A stretch of 41,011 nt of DNA from Pseudomonadota bacterium (lineage in GTDB: Bacteria; Pseudomonadota; Alphaproteobacteria; Rhizobiales; Xanthobacteraceae): the NCBI GenBank assembly GCA_018971625.1, contig JAGXAJ010000033.1, forward strand, positions 1-41,011, read 5' to 3'. The notes beneath the pieces are model-generated. The model worked only from the letters and a program-made list of their open reading frames with translations. It was not told the origin of the DNA and ran no database searches. This document shows, piece by piece, positions 22,336 through 31,204 of this stretch. Numbering within the stretch: position 1 is the stretch's first letter; each line of letters begins with the position of its first letter. Both the position numbers and the translations under genes were made by a program.

Positions 22336-23046
22336 TCAGTATCGGGTGGCGACCGGACCGCCCCAGCCGAAGCGATAGTTCAAGCCGGCCTTGACGGTGT
22401 GTTCGTCGTCCTGGAAGCGGGCCCCGGCGACCGAAGCCGGACTGGTGAAAGTGGTGTTGCCGAAATTGTAATACTGGTACTCGAGCTTCGCCGACCAGTT
22501 CGGGGCGAACATGTATTCAAGGCCGGCGCCCAGCGTATAGCCGTCGCGATGGTTGCCATCAGTGGTGAACGCCACCGGCGTACCGCCGAAACTGACGCCG
22601 AAATTCGGGTTATCGCGCCAAGCGTAACCGCCCTTGCCATAAAGCAGCGTCGGCCCCCAAGCATAGCCGAGCCGGCCAGTCACCGAGCCAAGCTGGTCGG
22701 TGTTGCCACTCACCAACGCACCGCTCGGCAACAGCACGCCCGAGTTGCTGTTGCCAGTGAGCCAGCTGTACTGGGCTTCGGCGCCGATCACCCAGCTGTT
22801 GGCGAATTGATAATCGAAGCCGCCCTGCACACCGCCGAGGAAACGGCCATCACTGCCCTGCAGGCTATTGTCCCCTGCAAACGCACCACCGACGTGACCG
22901 CCAATGTAAAATCCCGTCCAATTGTACACGACCTGCGGCACCGTATAGGCGGGGGCCTTGGTGTAAGGACGCGGCGGCAAGTCAGCTGCGAATGCGGGCG
23001 CCGCGAGAACGATGATCGCGGCCGTGCCGAGTAAAAGCCTCTTCAT
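22336..23046 (-). CDS. Outer-membrane beta-barrel protein (Omp25/RopB family)
   Basis: The 236-aa precursor has a textbook signal (MKRLLLGTAAIIVLAAPAFA) followed by ADLPPRPYTKAPAY and YNWTGFYIGGHVGGAF, the signature opening of the rhizobial/Brucella Omp25-Omp31-RopB barrels. Eight beta-strands can be traced, with GVQGGFDYQFANSWVIGAEA, GSVTGRLGYAWGPTLLYGKG and LEYMFAPNWSAKLEYQYYNF. The protein ends LNYRFGWGGPVATRY. These barrels are abundant structural proteins that stabilise the envelope. A monocistronic unit: GGGGA before the ATG, and a strong terminator after the stop. Confidence 0.93.
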   Translation of the reverse strand: MKRLLLGTAAIIVLAAPAFAADLPPRPYTKAPAYTVPQVVYNWTGFYIGGHVGGAFAGDNSLQGSDGRFLGGVQGGFDYQFANSWVIGAEAQYSWLTGNSNSGVLLPSGALVSGNTDQLGSVTGRLGYAWGPTLLYGKGGYAWRDNPNFGVSFGGTPVAFTTDGNHRDGYTLGAGLEYMFAPNWSAKLEYQYYNFGNTTFTSPASVAGARFQDDEHTVKAGLNYRFGWGGPVATRY

Positions 23047-23320
23047 GAGTAATCCCCGTTACTGTCGTCGTGACATTCAACCAAACAACGTGGCCTCAAT
23101 TTGGTTGCTTGATGGCAATGCCGGAACACAACTCCGCTGGTGACCGTGACAACGCCGCAACAACGCAATTTTGTTCCAAGTCCTTCCAATTTTTTGCCAT
23201 CTAAATGTCCGCCAACAGCTATGTGCTGCGTCGTCCCGCGCCAAGTTCCAGTTCAAGCCTCGCTGAAAAGTGATTAACGTTTTGCCGCCTGCGGCGGCCG
23301 TTTTACAGGCATCGAGATCA

Positions 23321-23791
23321 TCAACGGGTCAACTTTTCCAGTTCCGGAAACGCTGCATAGACGGCGCCGGCGCAGAGATCACCGGGCTTGTCGACAATGT
23401 GGTCGAGCCGGCCATCGACATAGACAATGGCACGGTCGCGCGCGTCGCGATAATTGCCGTCGGAATCGCGCGCGGAAAATCTCAGGCAGGTGACATAACG
23501 CAGCCGGCCGCCGACGGTGCGCTGGACCGGTTCGGCGATGACCGCGTCGCGGATGCCGACGGGATTGTTGATGTAGGTTCTCAGGAACGCTAGCAATTCG
23601 GCGCGGTAATTATTCGGATAAGGCTGGTTGGCGACGCCACGATCGTCGGTGAAGCTGATGCTTTTGCTGCTGTCGTCGCTGCTCGCGCAGCCCGCAACGC
23701 CGATGGCCACGAGCAGGATCGCCAACAGGATGCCCGCACGCCTTGTCCCTGCAGGCGTTGCCGATATGCCTAAGTCCGGCTTCAAGCGCAA
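23321..23791 (-). CDS. Lipoprotein, hypothetical, 156 aa
   Basis: The N-terminus carries a hydrophobic stretch ending in a lipobox (GILLAILLVAIGVAGC), so Cys-35 is probably lipidated; Ser-Ser-Asp-Asp after it hints at inner- or outer-membrane retention. The mature domain (YRAELLAFLRTYINNPVGIR, LRYVTCLRFSARDSDGNYRD, IVYVDGRLDHIVD) looks folded, with a Cys pair, and is seen in many Rhizobiales as an uncharacterised lipoprotein. A start at a later codon is possible because the first 18 residues are not needed. Confidence 0.85.
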   Translation of the reverse strand: MRLKPDLGISATPAGTRRAGILLAILLVAIGVAGCASSDDSSKSISFTDDRGVANQPYPNNYRAELLAFLRTYINNPVGIRDAVIAEPVQRTVGGRLRYVTCLRFSARDSDGNYRDARDRAIVYVDGRLDHIVDKPGDLCAGAVYAAFPELEKLTR

Positions 23792-23937
23792 ATCCGTTCC
23801 GGTGATGTGTCGTTGGCCGAAACTACGGTGTTTTCCGGCGAAATAGAGCGCGGCTCCGATTCGATCAGAATCGATAACAGGAATCTACACCGCCCGTAGG
23901 CACAACGGAATTCACCTGTCGGCTACCCGGACGGCAC

Positions 23938-23976
23938 CGGCCCGCAGCCATTGGGGACGCAATGGCGTACGGGCCG
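23938..23976. other. Imperfect hairpin, possible terminator
   Basis: GCCATTG pairs with CAATGGC (7 bp, loop GGGACG) and an outer GGCCCG/CGGGCC adds 6 bp. There is no T-run. It lies about 60 nt downstream of the His-rich protein gene on the minus strand and could be its terminator. Confidence 0.4.
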
Positions 23977-24036
23977 GGCCTGACGTCCGCGAACAACGGC
24001 GGGGGCAATGAATGAACCGCGCCCGCGGGCTCAATT

Positions 24037-24321
24037 CTAGCTGTGCTTGGTGGATGAGACGTGCTTGACCGAAACCTTCGAGAACCGATGCGCCTTGTAC
24101 GCGCCCATATGCCTGTGGTGGCGATGATGATGTCGGCCCGTCCGCGTATCAGCGTTCAGCACAGTCCGTTTCGCCTTCACCGACTTGGGGCCGGATGCCT
24201 GCGTCGTCTGTGCAGTCGTCTTGGCGATCGGCGCGGGCGCCGTTTTGGCTGAGGTGGCCGCCATCGCCGGCGCGGCGAGGACGGAAACGGCGAGCAGCGC
24301 TGCGGAAACGGTCTTCAACAT
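24037..24321 (-). CDS. Secreted basic His-rich protein, 94 aa
   Basis: CTAAGGAGATCAAAC before the ATG at 24321 fixes the start; a long open frame upstream is not used. The signal peptide (MLKTVSAALLAVSVLAAPAMA) is followed by an Ala/Thr/Lys stretch (PAPIAKTTAQTTQASGPKS), then the cluster GRHHHRHHRHMG and a Lys/His/Ser tail (VSVKHVSSTKHS). It is basic and probably unstructured. Small His-rich exported proteins of this type are common in Bradyrhizobium; metal binding is plausible but unproven. Confidence 0.8.
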   Translation of the reverse strand: MLKTVSAALLAVSVLAAPAMAATSAKTAPAPIAKTTAQTTQASGPKSVKAKRTVLNADTRTGRHHHRHHRHMGAYKAHRFSKVSVKHVSSTKHS

Positions 24322-24577
24322 GTTTGATCTCCTTAGTGTCCTGGGGATCGGAAGCGGCCGGACGGACGGACGGTCTCGCCGATCAATGCAGGCTAATCTA
24401 GAGAGGCGGCACTGAACCGGGCCTGAAGCGCGGCAGCAGGCCTCGTTCATCTGGATGACATATTGGTCATGTTTCATCGCGGACCGGTCCGAATGGACGG
24501 CCAGATGACCCAAGGCGCAAAGCTGGTGGAGTGTTCGGTTGGACGCCATGGCAGCAGAGCCCGGCGCGATGCGTACC

Positions 24578-26167
24578 CTACTGCATCAGCGCCCGTACCT
24601 CGTTCCGGAATGCCCGCCGCGAATCGTCACGCGAGTAAAACATGTGGCCGCCGGGATAAACCACCAGCTTGACGCGCTCGGGCGAGGCAAAGGCGGGTAG
24701 CTGGTCGAGCAGGATTTTCGTGCCGAAATACGGCGTGGCGAGATCGAACAAGCCGTGGCCGATCAGAACCTTCAGCTTGGGATCGAGCGCGAGAATCTCC
24801 CGCAACTGATCCGTCGACTCCGGCGAATTGATGCCGTGGCCGAAATCCCAGGCCTTCTCGACCGCGCCGTTGAGCAATTGATAGGAGCCGTCCGGCCGCC
24901 AGTTCAGCTTGCGCGTGGTGAGATCGACCACCGCGCTGGTCAACGGCGCGAGCAGCGGGTCACCGGAGGGATCCTTGAAATGATAGAAGCTCGAGTCCGG
25001 TTGCGGATCGAGGCCCATTACCGAGGCGTCGTAACGTCCGGTGACCTTGCCATCGCGACGGTCGAATTCCCTGCGGAATTCCATCACGTCGAAACGTCCC
25101 GCCAGGCGGCGACTGACCGCCCGGTCAATTCCGGTCAGCGCCGCGACCCTATCGGCAAGCCGCGTGGTGGCCTCGGTGTCGGCAATGCCCTTGATCAGAT
25201 CGCCGAGGAAGTCGCCGCGCGCATATTGTTCGACTTCGGCCATGTCGGCGCGGGTGACCGGGCCCTTGGCCTCGCGCGCTACCGCAGCCATGGACGGCAG
25301 GCTCACCACATATTGCAGGATGCTTGAGCCGGTGAACTCGCGGAAGTCGAGTATCGGCGAGAACAGGATCAGGCCTCTCACGCCGACGCCCTGATTGATC
25401 TGCAATTCGCGTACGATCTTGGGACCGCGGATGCCGCCATAGCTTTCGCCCGCGACGAATTTCGGCGACAGCAGCCGGTTATGTTTTTCCAGCCAGCGGC
25501 GGATCACGACCGCAAGCGCGTTGACGTCGCCGTCGACCGAGAAGAAGCGCTTGCGCACATCTTCGCCGCTCGCGACGAAGCGGCTGTAGCCGGTGTTGAC
25601 GGGATCGATGAAGACGAGATCGGTGAAGTCGAGCCAGGTTTCGGCGTTGGGCTGCAAATCAGGTGGCGCGGAGGATAGGCCGGCATCGCCGGAGAGCGGC
25701 AGCCGCCATGGTCCGACCGCGCCCAGCTGCAGGTAGGCGGAAGCCGCGCCCGGTCCGCCATTGAACAGAAAGGTTACCGGTCGTGTCGCCGCATTCGCAC
25801 CATCGAGTTGGTAGGCGGTATAGGCAATGTCGGCCTGAGGCTCGCCCTTGGCGTCGGACAGACGGATCGAGCCCGCGGTCGCGGTAAAGGCGAGCGTGCG
25901 CCCGGGAAGCACGATCGTGTGCTTGGTAATAGAATCCGGCGGCAGCCGACGCTGCTCGGTCGCGGAGGACCCATCCGACGTGTTGGCATGACCGCTTTTT
26001 TCGTTTGGCTTCTGGCTTGCTGCCGTCGACGGCTGGTCGGTCGACGGCGGCGCACCTTGAGCCCGGACGCCGGCCGCTCCAAAAAGCGAGAAACAAAACG
26101 CGAAAGAAAGCACCGGCAGCGCCAGCACGAAGTGCGCACGACGCGACGCCGCGAATGAGTGTGCCAT
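24578..26167 (-). CDS. Serine carboxypeptidase-like protein, family S10
   Basis: I start at ATG 26167, giving 529 aa and a signal peptide ([20 protein letters not shown]). The alpha/beta-hydrolase domain has the oxyanion loop [17 protein letters not shown], the nucleophile elbow [12 protein letters not shown] (catalytic Ser), the Asp in [12 protein letters not shown] and the His in YPGGHMFY. These are the S10 (carboxypeptidase Y) signatures, so it probably removes C-terminal residues from peptides in the periplasm. A Ser/Gln/Pro linker (residues 38-75) precedes the domain. It is divergent from nadK. Confidence 0.9.
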   Translation of the reverse strand: MAHSFAASRRAHFVLALPVLSFAFCFSLFGAAGVRAQGAPPSTDQPSTAASQKPNEKSGHANTSDGSSATEQRRLPPDSITKHTIVLPGRTLAFTATAGSIRLSDAKGEPQADIAYTAYQLDGANAATRPVTFLFNGGPGAASAYLQLGAVGPWRLPLSGDAGLSSAPPDLQPNAETWLDFTDLVFIDPVNTGYSRFVASGEDVRKRFFSVDGDVNALAVVIRRWLEKHNRLLSPKFVAGESYGGIRGPKIVRELQINQGVGVRGLILFSPILDFREFTGSSILQYVVSLPSMAAVAREAKGPVTRADMAEVEQYARGDFLGDLIKGIADTEATTRLADRVAALTGIDRAVSRRLAGRFDVMEFRREFDRRDGKVTGRYDASVMGLDPQPDSSFYHFKDPSGDPLLAPLTSAVVDLTTRKLNWRPDGSYQLLNGAVEKAWDFGHGINSPESTDQLREILALDPKLKVLIGHGLFDLATPYFGTKILLDQLPAFASPERVKLVVYPGGHMFYSRDDSRRAFRNEVRALMQ

Positions 26168-26446
26168 ATCGGCTATCTTCCCTGTTTTCGCTCGTTTCCT
26201 GCGGTCCATTCGAAGGGGCGGCGTTTCAAACCCGAAATTGCGGCAGCCGGATGCCGTTCGCAAGCTCGCCATCCGCAATTAACCGTGTCACCGAGCTGGG
26301 TGACCGATCCCGTTGGATTTGCTGTAGTATTGCGGGCCGCGCCTGCCTATCTCGACAACAGCGGCCGCGGTCGGATAGACGACCTCCGTGCTTCCACCCG
26401 TCTTGCCCGCACCGTACGAGTCCGCGATCTCCAAGAACTGCCTGAC

Positions 26447-27226
26447 ATGACCAGCCCCCAGCAGTATGAACGGATTGCCTTTGTCGCGAGCGCCGGCGCG
26501 GAAGCGCAGCAGGCGCTGACGCAGCTGACGGATATGTACGGCAGTCACGATCCGGCCTCGGCCGATGTTGTGGTGGCGCTCGGCGGTGACGGATTGATGC
26601 TGCAAACGCTGCATCGGCATATGCGTTCGGGCAAGCCTATCTACGGCATGCATCGCGGCACCGTCGGCTTCCTGATGAACGAGTACAGCACGCACGACCT
26701 ACGCAGCCGACTGGCGTCGGCGCGGGAATCCGTGATCCATCCGCTTTTGATGCGTGCCACCGACATTCACGACAAGGTGCATCTGCACCACGCCATCAAC
26801 GAGGTCTCGCTGTTTCGCCAGACCCATCAGGCCGCGCGCCTTAGGATCCTGATCGACGAGCGCGAACGCATGGCGGAATTGATCGCCGACGGCATCCTGG
26901 TGGCCACTCCCGCGGGATCGACCGCCTATAATTTGTCGGCACAGGGACCGATCCTGCCGATCAACGCGGCGCTGCTGGCGCTGACGCCGATCAGCGCGTT
27001 CCGTCCCCGGCGCTGGCGCGGCGCCCTGCTCCCCAATACCGCGTTCGTCGTGATCGAGGTGCTCGAAGGCGAAAAGCGTCCGGTTGCTGCGGTCGCCGAC
27101 CATGACGAGGCGCGTGACGTTCGCCGGGTCGAGGTCTTGTCCGACAAGACCATTTCGATGCGGATGCTGTTTGACCCTGGCCACAGCCTGGAAGAACGCA
27201 TTCTGCGCGAGCAATTCGGTTATTGA
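26447..27226 (+). CDS. nadK: NAD kinase
   Basis: The start is the ATG at 26447 ([12 protein letters not shown]), which matches the family N-terminus; the frame is open for 96 codons upstream with no family support. The 259-aa enzyme phosphorylates NAD to NADP. GGDG (46-49) in [16 protein letters not shown] is the phosphate-binding and catalytic motif, and NEVSLFRQ and [18 protein letters not shown] are the NE/D and Gly-rich NAD-binding segments. A CheY-like gene follows 134 nt later on the same strand. Confidence 0.94.
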   Translation: MTSPQQYERIAFVASAGAEAQQALTQLTDMYGSHDPASADVVVALGGDGLMLQTLHRHMRSGKPIYGMHRGTVGFLMNEYSTHDLRSRLASARESVIHPLLMRATDIHDKVHLHHAINEVSLFRQTHQAARLRILIDERERMAELIADGILVATPAGSTAYNLSAQGPILPINAALLALTPISAFRPRRWRGALLPNTAFVVIEVLEGEKRPVAAVADHDEARDVRRVEVLSDKTISMRMLFDPGHSLEERILREQFGY

Positions 27227-27292
27227 GGCACGAGCCCAGCCGTTATTTCACGTCGCCTTTGCAGCCAACTGCCAGCGCGACCGCAACCATTC

Positions 27293-27318
27293 GTTAACGG
27301 GCGCGGGATAAGGTTAAC
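27293..27318. promoter_or_regulatory. Paired GTTAAC sites upstream of the receiver gene
   Basis: GTTAAC occurs at 27293 and again at 27313, exactly 20 bp apart, about two helical turns. They lie 43 bp before the CheY-like start. The spacing does not fit a CtrA box (TTAA-N7-TTAA), but a dimeric regulator could bind both. Confidence 0.4.
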
Positions 27319-27360
27319 GCGGAGTGTACCGGGGCGTCCCGGCAAGCTTAGAGCCGCGCC

Positions 27361-27906
27361 ATGTTCCACATCGATTTCAACAAGCTGCGATTTCTTGTGT
27401 GCGATGACAACCCGCATATGCGGCGCATCTTGCGCACGCTGCTGCACTCGTTCGGCGCTCGCGAAGTCTATGAGTCAGAGGACGGCGCGACGGCGCTCGA
27501 AATGTACACCCATTGCGTCCCCGACATCGTCATCACCGACTGGTCGATGCCGATTTTCGACGGCCTTGAATTGGCGCAGATGATCCGGCAACCGGAATCG
27601 AAGGGCAATCCCTACGCACCGATCATCATGCTGACCGGCCATTCCGAGAAGCGTCGCGTCACCATGGCGCGCGATGCCGGAGTTACCGAGTTTCTCGCCA
27701 AGCCGATTTCCGCCAAGGGCCTCTACCAGCGCATCCTCAACGTAGTTGCTCATCCGCGCCCGTTCATCAAGACCAAGACCTATTTCGGTCCGGACCGACG
27801 CCGCAATACCAACAACGCCTATATCGGGCCCGAGCGCCGCGTCGGCGGCGAGATGGAAGTGATGCAGCAGCCGTCGCTGCTCGACAAGGCCCGGGCCGGC
27901 ATCTAG
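27361..27906 (+). CDS. CheY-like response regulator with an extended tail, 181 aa
   Basis: The receiver domain fills residues 9-130: acidic pair D15/D16 in FLVCDDNPHMRR, phospho-acceptor D60 in DIVITDWSMP, switch T92 in IIMLTGHSE, and K114 in FLAKPIS. There is no DNA-binding or enzymatic output domain. The 50-residue tail instead carries a repeated FGPDRRRN / IGPERRVGG motif, found in single-domain regulators next to Hpt genes in this group. The Hpt gene starts 18 nt downstream, so they form an operon and probably a phosphorelay pair. Confidence 0.92.
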   Translation: MFHIDFNKLRFLVCDDNPHMRRILRTLLHSFGAREVYESEDGATALEMYTHCVPDIVITDWSMPIFDGLELAQMIRQPESKGNPYAPIIMLTGHSEKRRVTMARDAGVTEFLAKPISAKGLYQRILNVVAHPRPFIKTKTYFGPDRRRNTNNAYIGPERRVGGEMEVMQQPSLLDKARAGI

Positions 27907-27924
27907 GACACCCCAGGAAACTCC

Positions 27925-28503
27925 ATGGCGAAAGAGAAACCCGCGGCGCTCCAGATCGAGACCTTCGCCGATCATCACGTCATCACGCAGCCCAATCCGC
28001 TGCGCAATGTGTTGCGCCGGATCGCTGAAAAAGATCTGGACGATCCCGTTGCCCGCGCGGAAAAGGCGCTTGCGGGCCTGTCGGGTGAATTCAAGAACTG
28101 GATGACGGTTGAAAGCGAACGGCTCGCCGCGGCCTACGCCGCCATTCTCAAGAACGGTTTCACCGACCTCACCTCTCAAGAGTTGTTCCGCGCCGCGCAT
28201 GACATCAAGGGCGATGCCGCTACCTTCGGTTTTCCCTCCGCGGGGGCTGCCGCCGACAGCCTGTGCCGGATCATCGAGCACGCGCCCAATCTCGGCGCAG
28301 TGCCGCCGCAGCTGATCGCACATCATGTCAATGCGATCCAGGCAATCGCGGGAGAGCGCACCAGGCTCGACACCGTGACAACCGCCGCCGAACTGAGCCG
28401 GAAATTACGCGGCATCGCCGACGAGTATCTGATGCAAGTCAATCGCGACCGCCCCGAGCATCTCGAAGCCATCCTAGCACCCAGCCTCGTGCCGGCGGAC
28501 TAG
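27925..28503 (+). CDS. Hpt-domain phosphotransfer protein, 192 aa
   Basis: The Hpt four-helix domain runs from about 55 to 165. Its phosphorylatable H92 lies in FRAAHDIKGDAATFGFP, which matches the family motif (AHxLKGxAxxfG). The N-terminal 50 residues are not part of the domain, and the last 25 are likely disordered. The protein receives phosphate from a hybrid kinase or receiver and passes it on; its overlapping operon partner is the single-domain receiver just upstream. A DUF2336 gene lies 190 nt further on, on the opposite strand. Confidence 0.88.
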   Translation: MAKEKPAALQIETFADHHVITQPNPLRNVLRRIAEKDLDDPVARAEKALAGLSGEFKNWMTVESERLAAAYAAILKNGFTDLTSQELFRAAHDIKGDAATFGFPSAGAAADSLCRIIEHAPNLGAVPPQLIAHHVNAIQAIAGERTRLDTVTTAAELSRKLRGIADEYLMQVNRDRPEHLEAILAPSLVPAD

Positions 28504-28600
28504 AGCGTTTTCGAGCAAAGCATGCCCTCGGACTTGATCCGTGGATGGATACCGGTTCGCGCAAAAGAAAACGCGTCAAAACAAGAATCTAGAGCCCCGT
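28503..28600 (+). repeat. Dispersed intergenic repeat, copy B
   Basis: It starts GAGCGTTTTCGAGCAAAG at the Hpt stop and ends with TACCGGTTCGCG..AAGAAAACGCGTCAAA. The core is shared with the copy at 14053-14105, in the opposite orientation; this copy has about 25 nt more between the arms. Confidence 0.75.
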
Positions 28601-28692
28601 TTCGATTCTATCGAAACGGAAAAGCCCTGAATTTCCCCAATCGTGCCTGCGTATCAGCCAACGAGGGGCGGTAAGCCGGTTTCGGAAAACGA

Positions 28693-29865
28693 CTATGCCG
28701 CGATCAAATCGTGCTGCATCAGCACAACGGCATCGTGCGCTACCTCGTCGCAGAACATACGGGCTTCTTCCCGCGCCGCCTCGGTCGCAAAGCGCCGCAG
28801 CAGAATCAACAGAGGCTCGGCGGCCTGCGGATCCGTCTCGCAATGGGTCAGGACACGTTCAACCATCCGGCGTCGCAATCTGACAGCGCCGTCGAATGTG
28901 TCGACAAATCCGGTTTCGTGGCCGACTTCGAGCGCGACGCGGAACGCGCCAAACGTCGATTCCGGCAGGCCGGCGCGCGTCAGCAACGCCTGAAGGCTGG
29001 CGGCGCCGCGATCGTGCAGCAGCGAGGAAACGCGCGCCGGTGGCAGGCCGGACAATTCCGCGAGCGCATGATCGAACAATTCGAGATTGCCCGACAACAA
29101 TGCGCGCAGGATCAATCCCGCGGTGAGCTGGCCGGTGGCGCGAAGATGCAGCACGAGCTCGTGCATGTCTTCGCCGAGCGAGCGCGCCGCAATGTTGACC
29201 GTCGAGCGCTCGCGCGCCTCGCTTGCGATCCGCCCCGCCCGATCGGTGCTCAGCCAGTTGCGGGCGGCGACGAACTGAGCCAGCGTGTCCGAAAGCTTGG
29301 CGACCAACGCGAGCCGCGTCGTCGCCGGCAAATCCTCCAGCTCCAGCATCGATTCCCGGATCGCGGCGAGATGACCGTGACGCTCGACAATGCGGTCCCA
29401 GGAGAACGGCGCCAGTTCGGCATAGGCATTTTCGATCAATTCAAGCGCGGCCGCCGCGGTGCCGACCTCCGCTATTGCCGCACATACCGAGGGCGGAAGG
29501 TTGACGCGGCGGGCGATGGCGCATTGCACTTCGCCATTGCCGGTCGCGATGAGGTCGACGAGGTCGGCGTCGATCAGCAGCGGTGAATGTTCGAGCACCG
29601 GAAGCGCGACGGACGGCTGATCGAGCGACAGTGCCTGTACGATGGCGCCGGGCGCCTCGGTGCTGCGCGCAAAAACCTCGGCCATCGCCTGGCGCACCAG
29701 GGGCGACGGATCGTCGAGCAGCATCAGCAGCGCGCCTTCGGCGGCCACGCGATCCTCTTCGCTCAGATCCGAAACGAGCCAGGCCCGCGCCAGAGCTCGC
29801 GTGGCCTCTGCCCGCTCGCCCGCGGGAGCGGTCCTTACCCAACTGATGAACTGCCGAACGATCAT
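28693..29865 (-). CDS. DUF2336-domain protein, 390 aa
   Basis: The whole protein is made of helical repeats, HEAT-like in the first half (PSPLVRQAMAEVFARS, SVALPVLEHSPLLIDADLVD), as in the DUF2336 family found only in alphaproteobacteria. The C-terminal part (RRRMVERVLTHCETD, LLRRFATEAAREEARMF) is also helical. No transmembrane segment or signal is present, so it is cytoplasmic. Biochemical function is unknown. Its neighbours are a receiver/Hpt pair and a lytic transglycosylase, a company compatible with a motility or cell-cycle role. Confidence 0.87.
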   Translation of the reverse strand: MIVRQFISWVRTAPAGERAEATRALARAWLVSDLSEEDRVAAEGALLMLLDDPSPLVRQAMAEVFARSTEAPGAIVQALSLDQPSVALPVLEHSPLLIDADLVDLIATGNGEVQCAIARRVNLPPSVCAAIAEVGTAAAALELIENAYAELAPFSWDRIVERHGHLAAIRESMLELEDLPATTRLALVAKLSDTLAQFVAARNWLSTDRAGRIASEARERSTVNIAARSLGEDMHELVLHLRATGQLTAGLILRALLSGNLELFDHALAELSGLPPARVSSLLHDRGAASLQALLTRAGLPESTFGAFRVALEVGHETGFVDTFDGAVRLRRRMVERVLTHCETDPQAAEPLLILLRRFATEAAREEARMFCDEVAHDAVVLMQHDLIAA

Positions 29866-30033
29866 GGTCCTGCCGGCTTACGCAACCTGAGACGACACCG
29901 TGACGCGATGCCACTGTCAGAGAAAATAAACCACGACGCTTAACAAAGCGTTCACCATAAACGACTGGTTTTATTGACGTTTTGTTAAGGGTGGATTTGG
30001 CGTTGGATCGCCGGGCCGACCGGCTTGCAGATG
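29866..30033. promoter_or_regulatory. Promoter region of the DUF2336 gene with a near-CtrA site
   Basis: On the minus strand TTAACAAAACGTCAAT (29973-29988) has TTAA-N7-TCAA, one base off the CtrA half-site pair. The region also has a direct GTTAA/TTAAC pair. This is weak evidence, recorded because a perfect CtrA site occurs upstream of the next gene. Confidence 0.3.
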
Positions 30034-31059
30034 CTAGCTGCTGAAAGTGCCGTTGCGGTCGCTGAACAGGTCAAGCCCCTGCGGAGCATTGACAGCGGGC
30101 GGGGCCGAGGTGGACGGGCTGGCGGAAGCCACCAACGAGGACGGCTCGCCCCATAGTTTGTGAATTGCCGGCGAGACCGGCTGCGAGCGCTCACCGACCT
30201 GAAACAACGAACGGAAACTGGTATCGGCTGGCGCCGAAGCGCCGGCTGCGGGCGCGGCGGAGGCTACAGTGACAGGCGCGGTTGCCGCCACATTCGGGAA
30301 ACTCGCGAGATAGGCCGGGTTGTCGATCGGGGTATCGGCCGATATCGCGCTCGCAACGGCGGTTGTCGCCGGCGTATCGCCGAGGGCGGCCATCGCAGTG
30401 CGGGTCGCCGATGAATTGGCGGCGCTGGCGTAGCGCGAGGTCAGTTCCGAATAGACTCCGGAGATGCTGCGCGCGTGACCGGATTTATCGTAGAAGATCG
30501 AGTGATTTGCCGCGGCTGCGTTCGGAAATAGCCGCACACCGGAGGCCTGCGGATTGTCCTCGGCGTTCGTGATCAGCTTCGCCGCGCCGCTAACGCCCAT
30601 GAAATGCGCCATATACAGTTCGCTATCCGTGGGGCGGCGGCCGATCAAGCCGGTGAGTTTGAAACTGTTGGAGCGGGTCAGCACGCCCGCCATCGCCGAA
30701 GAAGCTGCCGGATCGTCGCGCAGATTCATAACCGCGCTGCGCGCGGCAGGATCATTGATCGAATAATTGCCGGAAGAGGATTTGGTGATGGCATCGGCAT
30801 ATTTGCCGTAGCCAAGCTGGGCGCCCGCTTCCTTTACGGTGCCTAGCCAGGTCTGCCCGATGAATTGAAACAATCCGGCCGCCGACGACGTCGAAGCCGC
30901 CGCCTTCGGATTGAAGTCGGATTCCATCTTCGCGGTGGCCAGCAGATATTGGAAACTGGTGCCGGTAGCAGTGGCAGCCTGCTTGATGGCGCCGGCAATC
31001 CGCAGCCGCAGGGAATCCACACCTGCCGTCGCCGTGGCGCTTGAGCTATCGACCGTCAT
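30034..31059 (-). CDS. Lytic transglycosylase, SLT domain, 341 aa
   Basis: The catalytic domain lies at the N-terminus (residues 16-170). General acid E46 sits in LATAKMESDFNPKA, followed by AAGLFQFIGQTWLGTV and SELYMAHFMGVSGAAKLI. It cleaves the MurNAc-GlcNAc bond of peptidoglycan, yielding 1,6-anhydro ends. There is no signal peptide; the protein starts MTVDSSSATATAG. That is unusual for a cell-wall enzyme and is typical of phage-type or flagellar-assembly muramidases exported by a dedicated apparatus. The rest is Ala/Pro/Ser-rich and disordered. A CtrA-type site lies 100 bp upstream, supporting a flagellar or cell-cycle role. Confidence 0.87.
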   Translation of the reverse strand: MTVDSSSATATAGVDSLRLRIAGAIKQAATATGTSFQYLLATAKMESDFNPKAAASTSSAAGLFQFIGQTWLGTVKEAGAQLGYGKYADAITKSSSGNYSINDPAARSAVMNLRDDPAASSAMAGVLTRSNSFKLTGLIGRRPTDSELYMAHFMGVSGAAKLITNAEDNPQASGVRLFPNAAAANHSIFYDKSGHARSISGVYSELTSRYASAANSSATRTAMAALGDTPATTAVASAISADTPIDNPAYLASFPNVAATAPVTVASAAPAAGASAPADTSFRSLFQVGERSQPVSPAIHKLWGEPSSLVASASPSTSAPPAVNAPQGLDLFSDRNGTFSS

Positions 31060-31159
31060 CTATCTGGTGCCCCGCTCCCCGCGAAACGCCCGCCCGGCCT
31101 ATGCGAGCCCTTTCTCCCAAAAGGGCGCTCACGCCAGCCGTACGGTGCGGCAATTATGG

Positions 31160-31175
31160 TTAAGGGCGGGTTAAC
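31160..31175 (-). promoter_or_regulatory. CtrA-type binding site
   Basis: On the minus strand TTAACCCGCCCTTAAC matches the full CtrA box TTAAC-N6-TTAAC. It is about 100 bp upstream of the lytic transglycosylase start. CtrA is the alphaproteobacterial cell-cycle and flagellar master regulator. Confidence 0.65.
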
Positions 31176-31204
31176 AGCGTTCCGGGCGAAGGAAGAGCCG
31201 GCGG

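Noticed and set aside
27293..27318. CtrA box before the receiver gene
   Set aside because: The TTAA half-sites are 20 bp apart instead of 11; the required N7 spacing is absent.
27475..28326. 283-aa minus-strand ORF opposite the receiver and Hpt genes
   Set aside because: It spans two real genes on the other strand and has no motif of its own.
28711..29586. 291-aa plus-strand ORF opposite the DUF2336 gene
   Set aside because: Antisense shadow; the DUF2336 frame matches its family over the full length.
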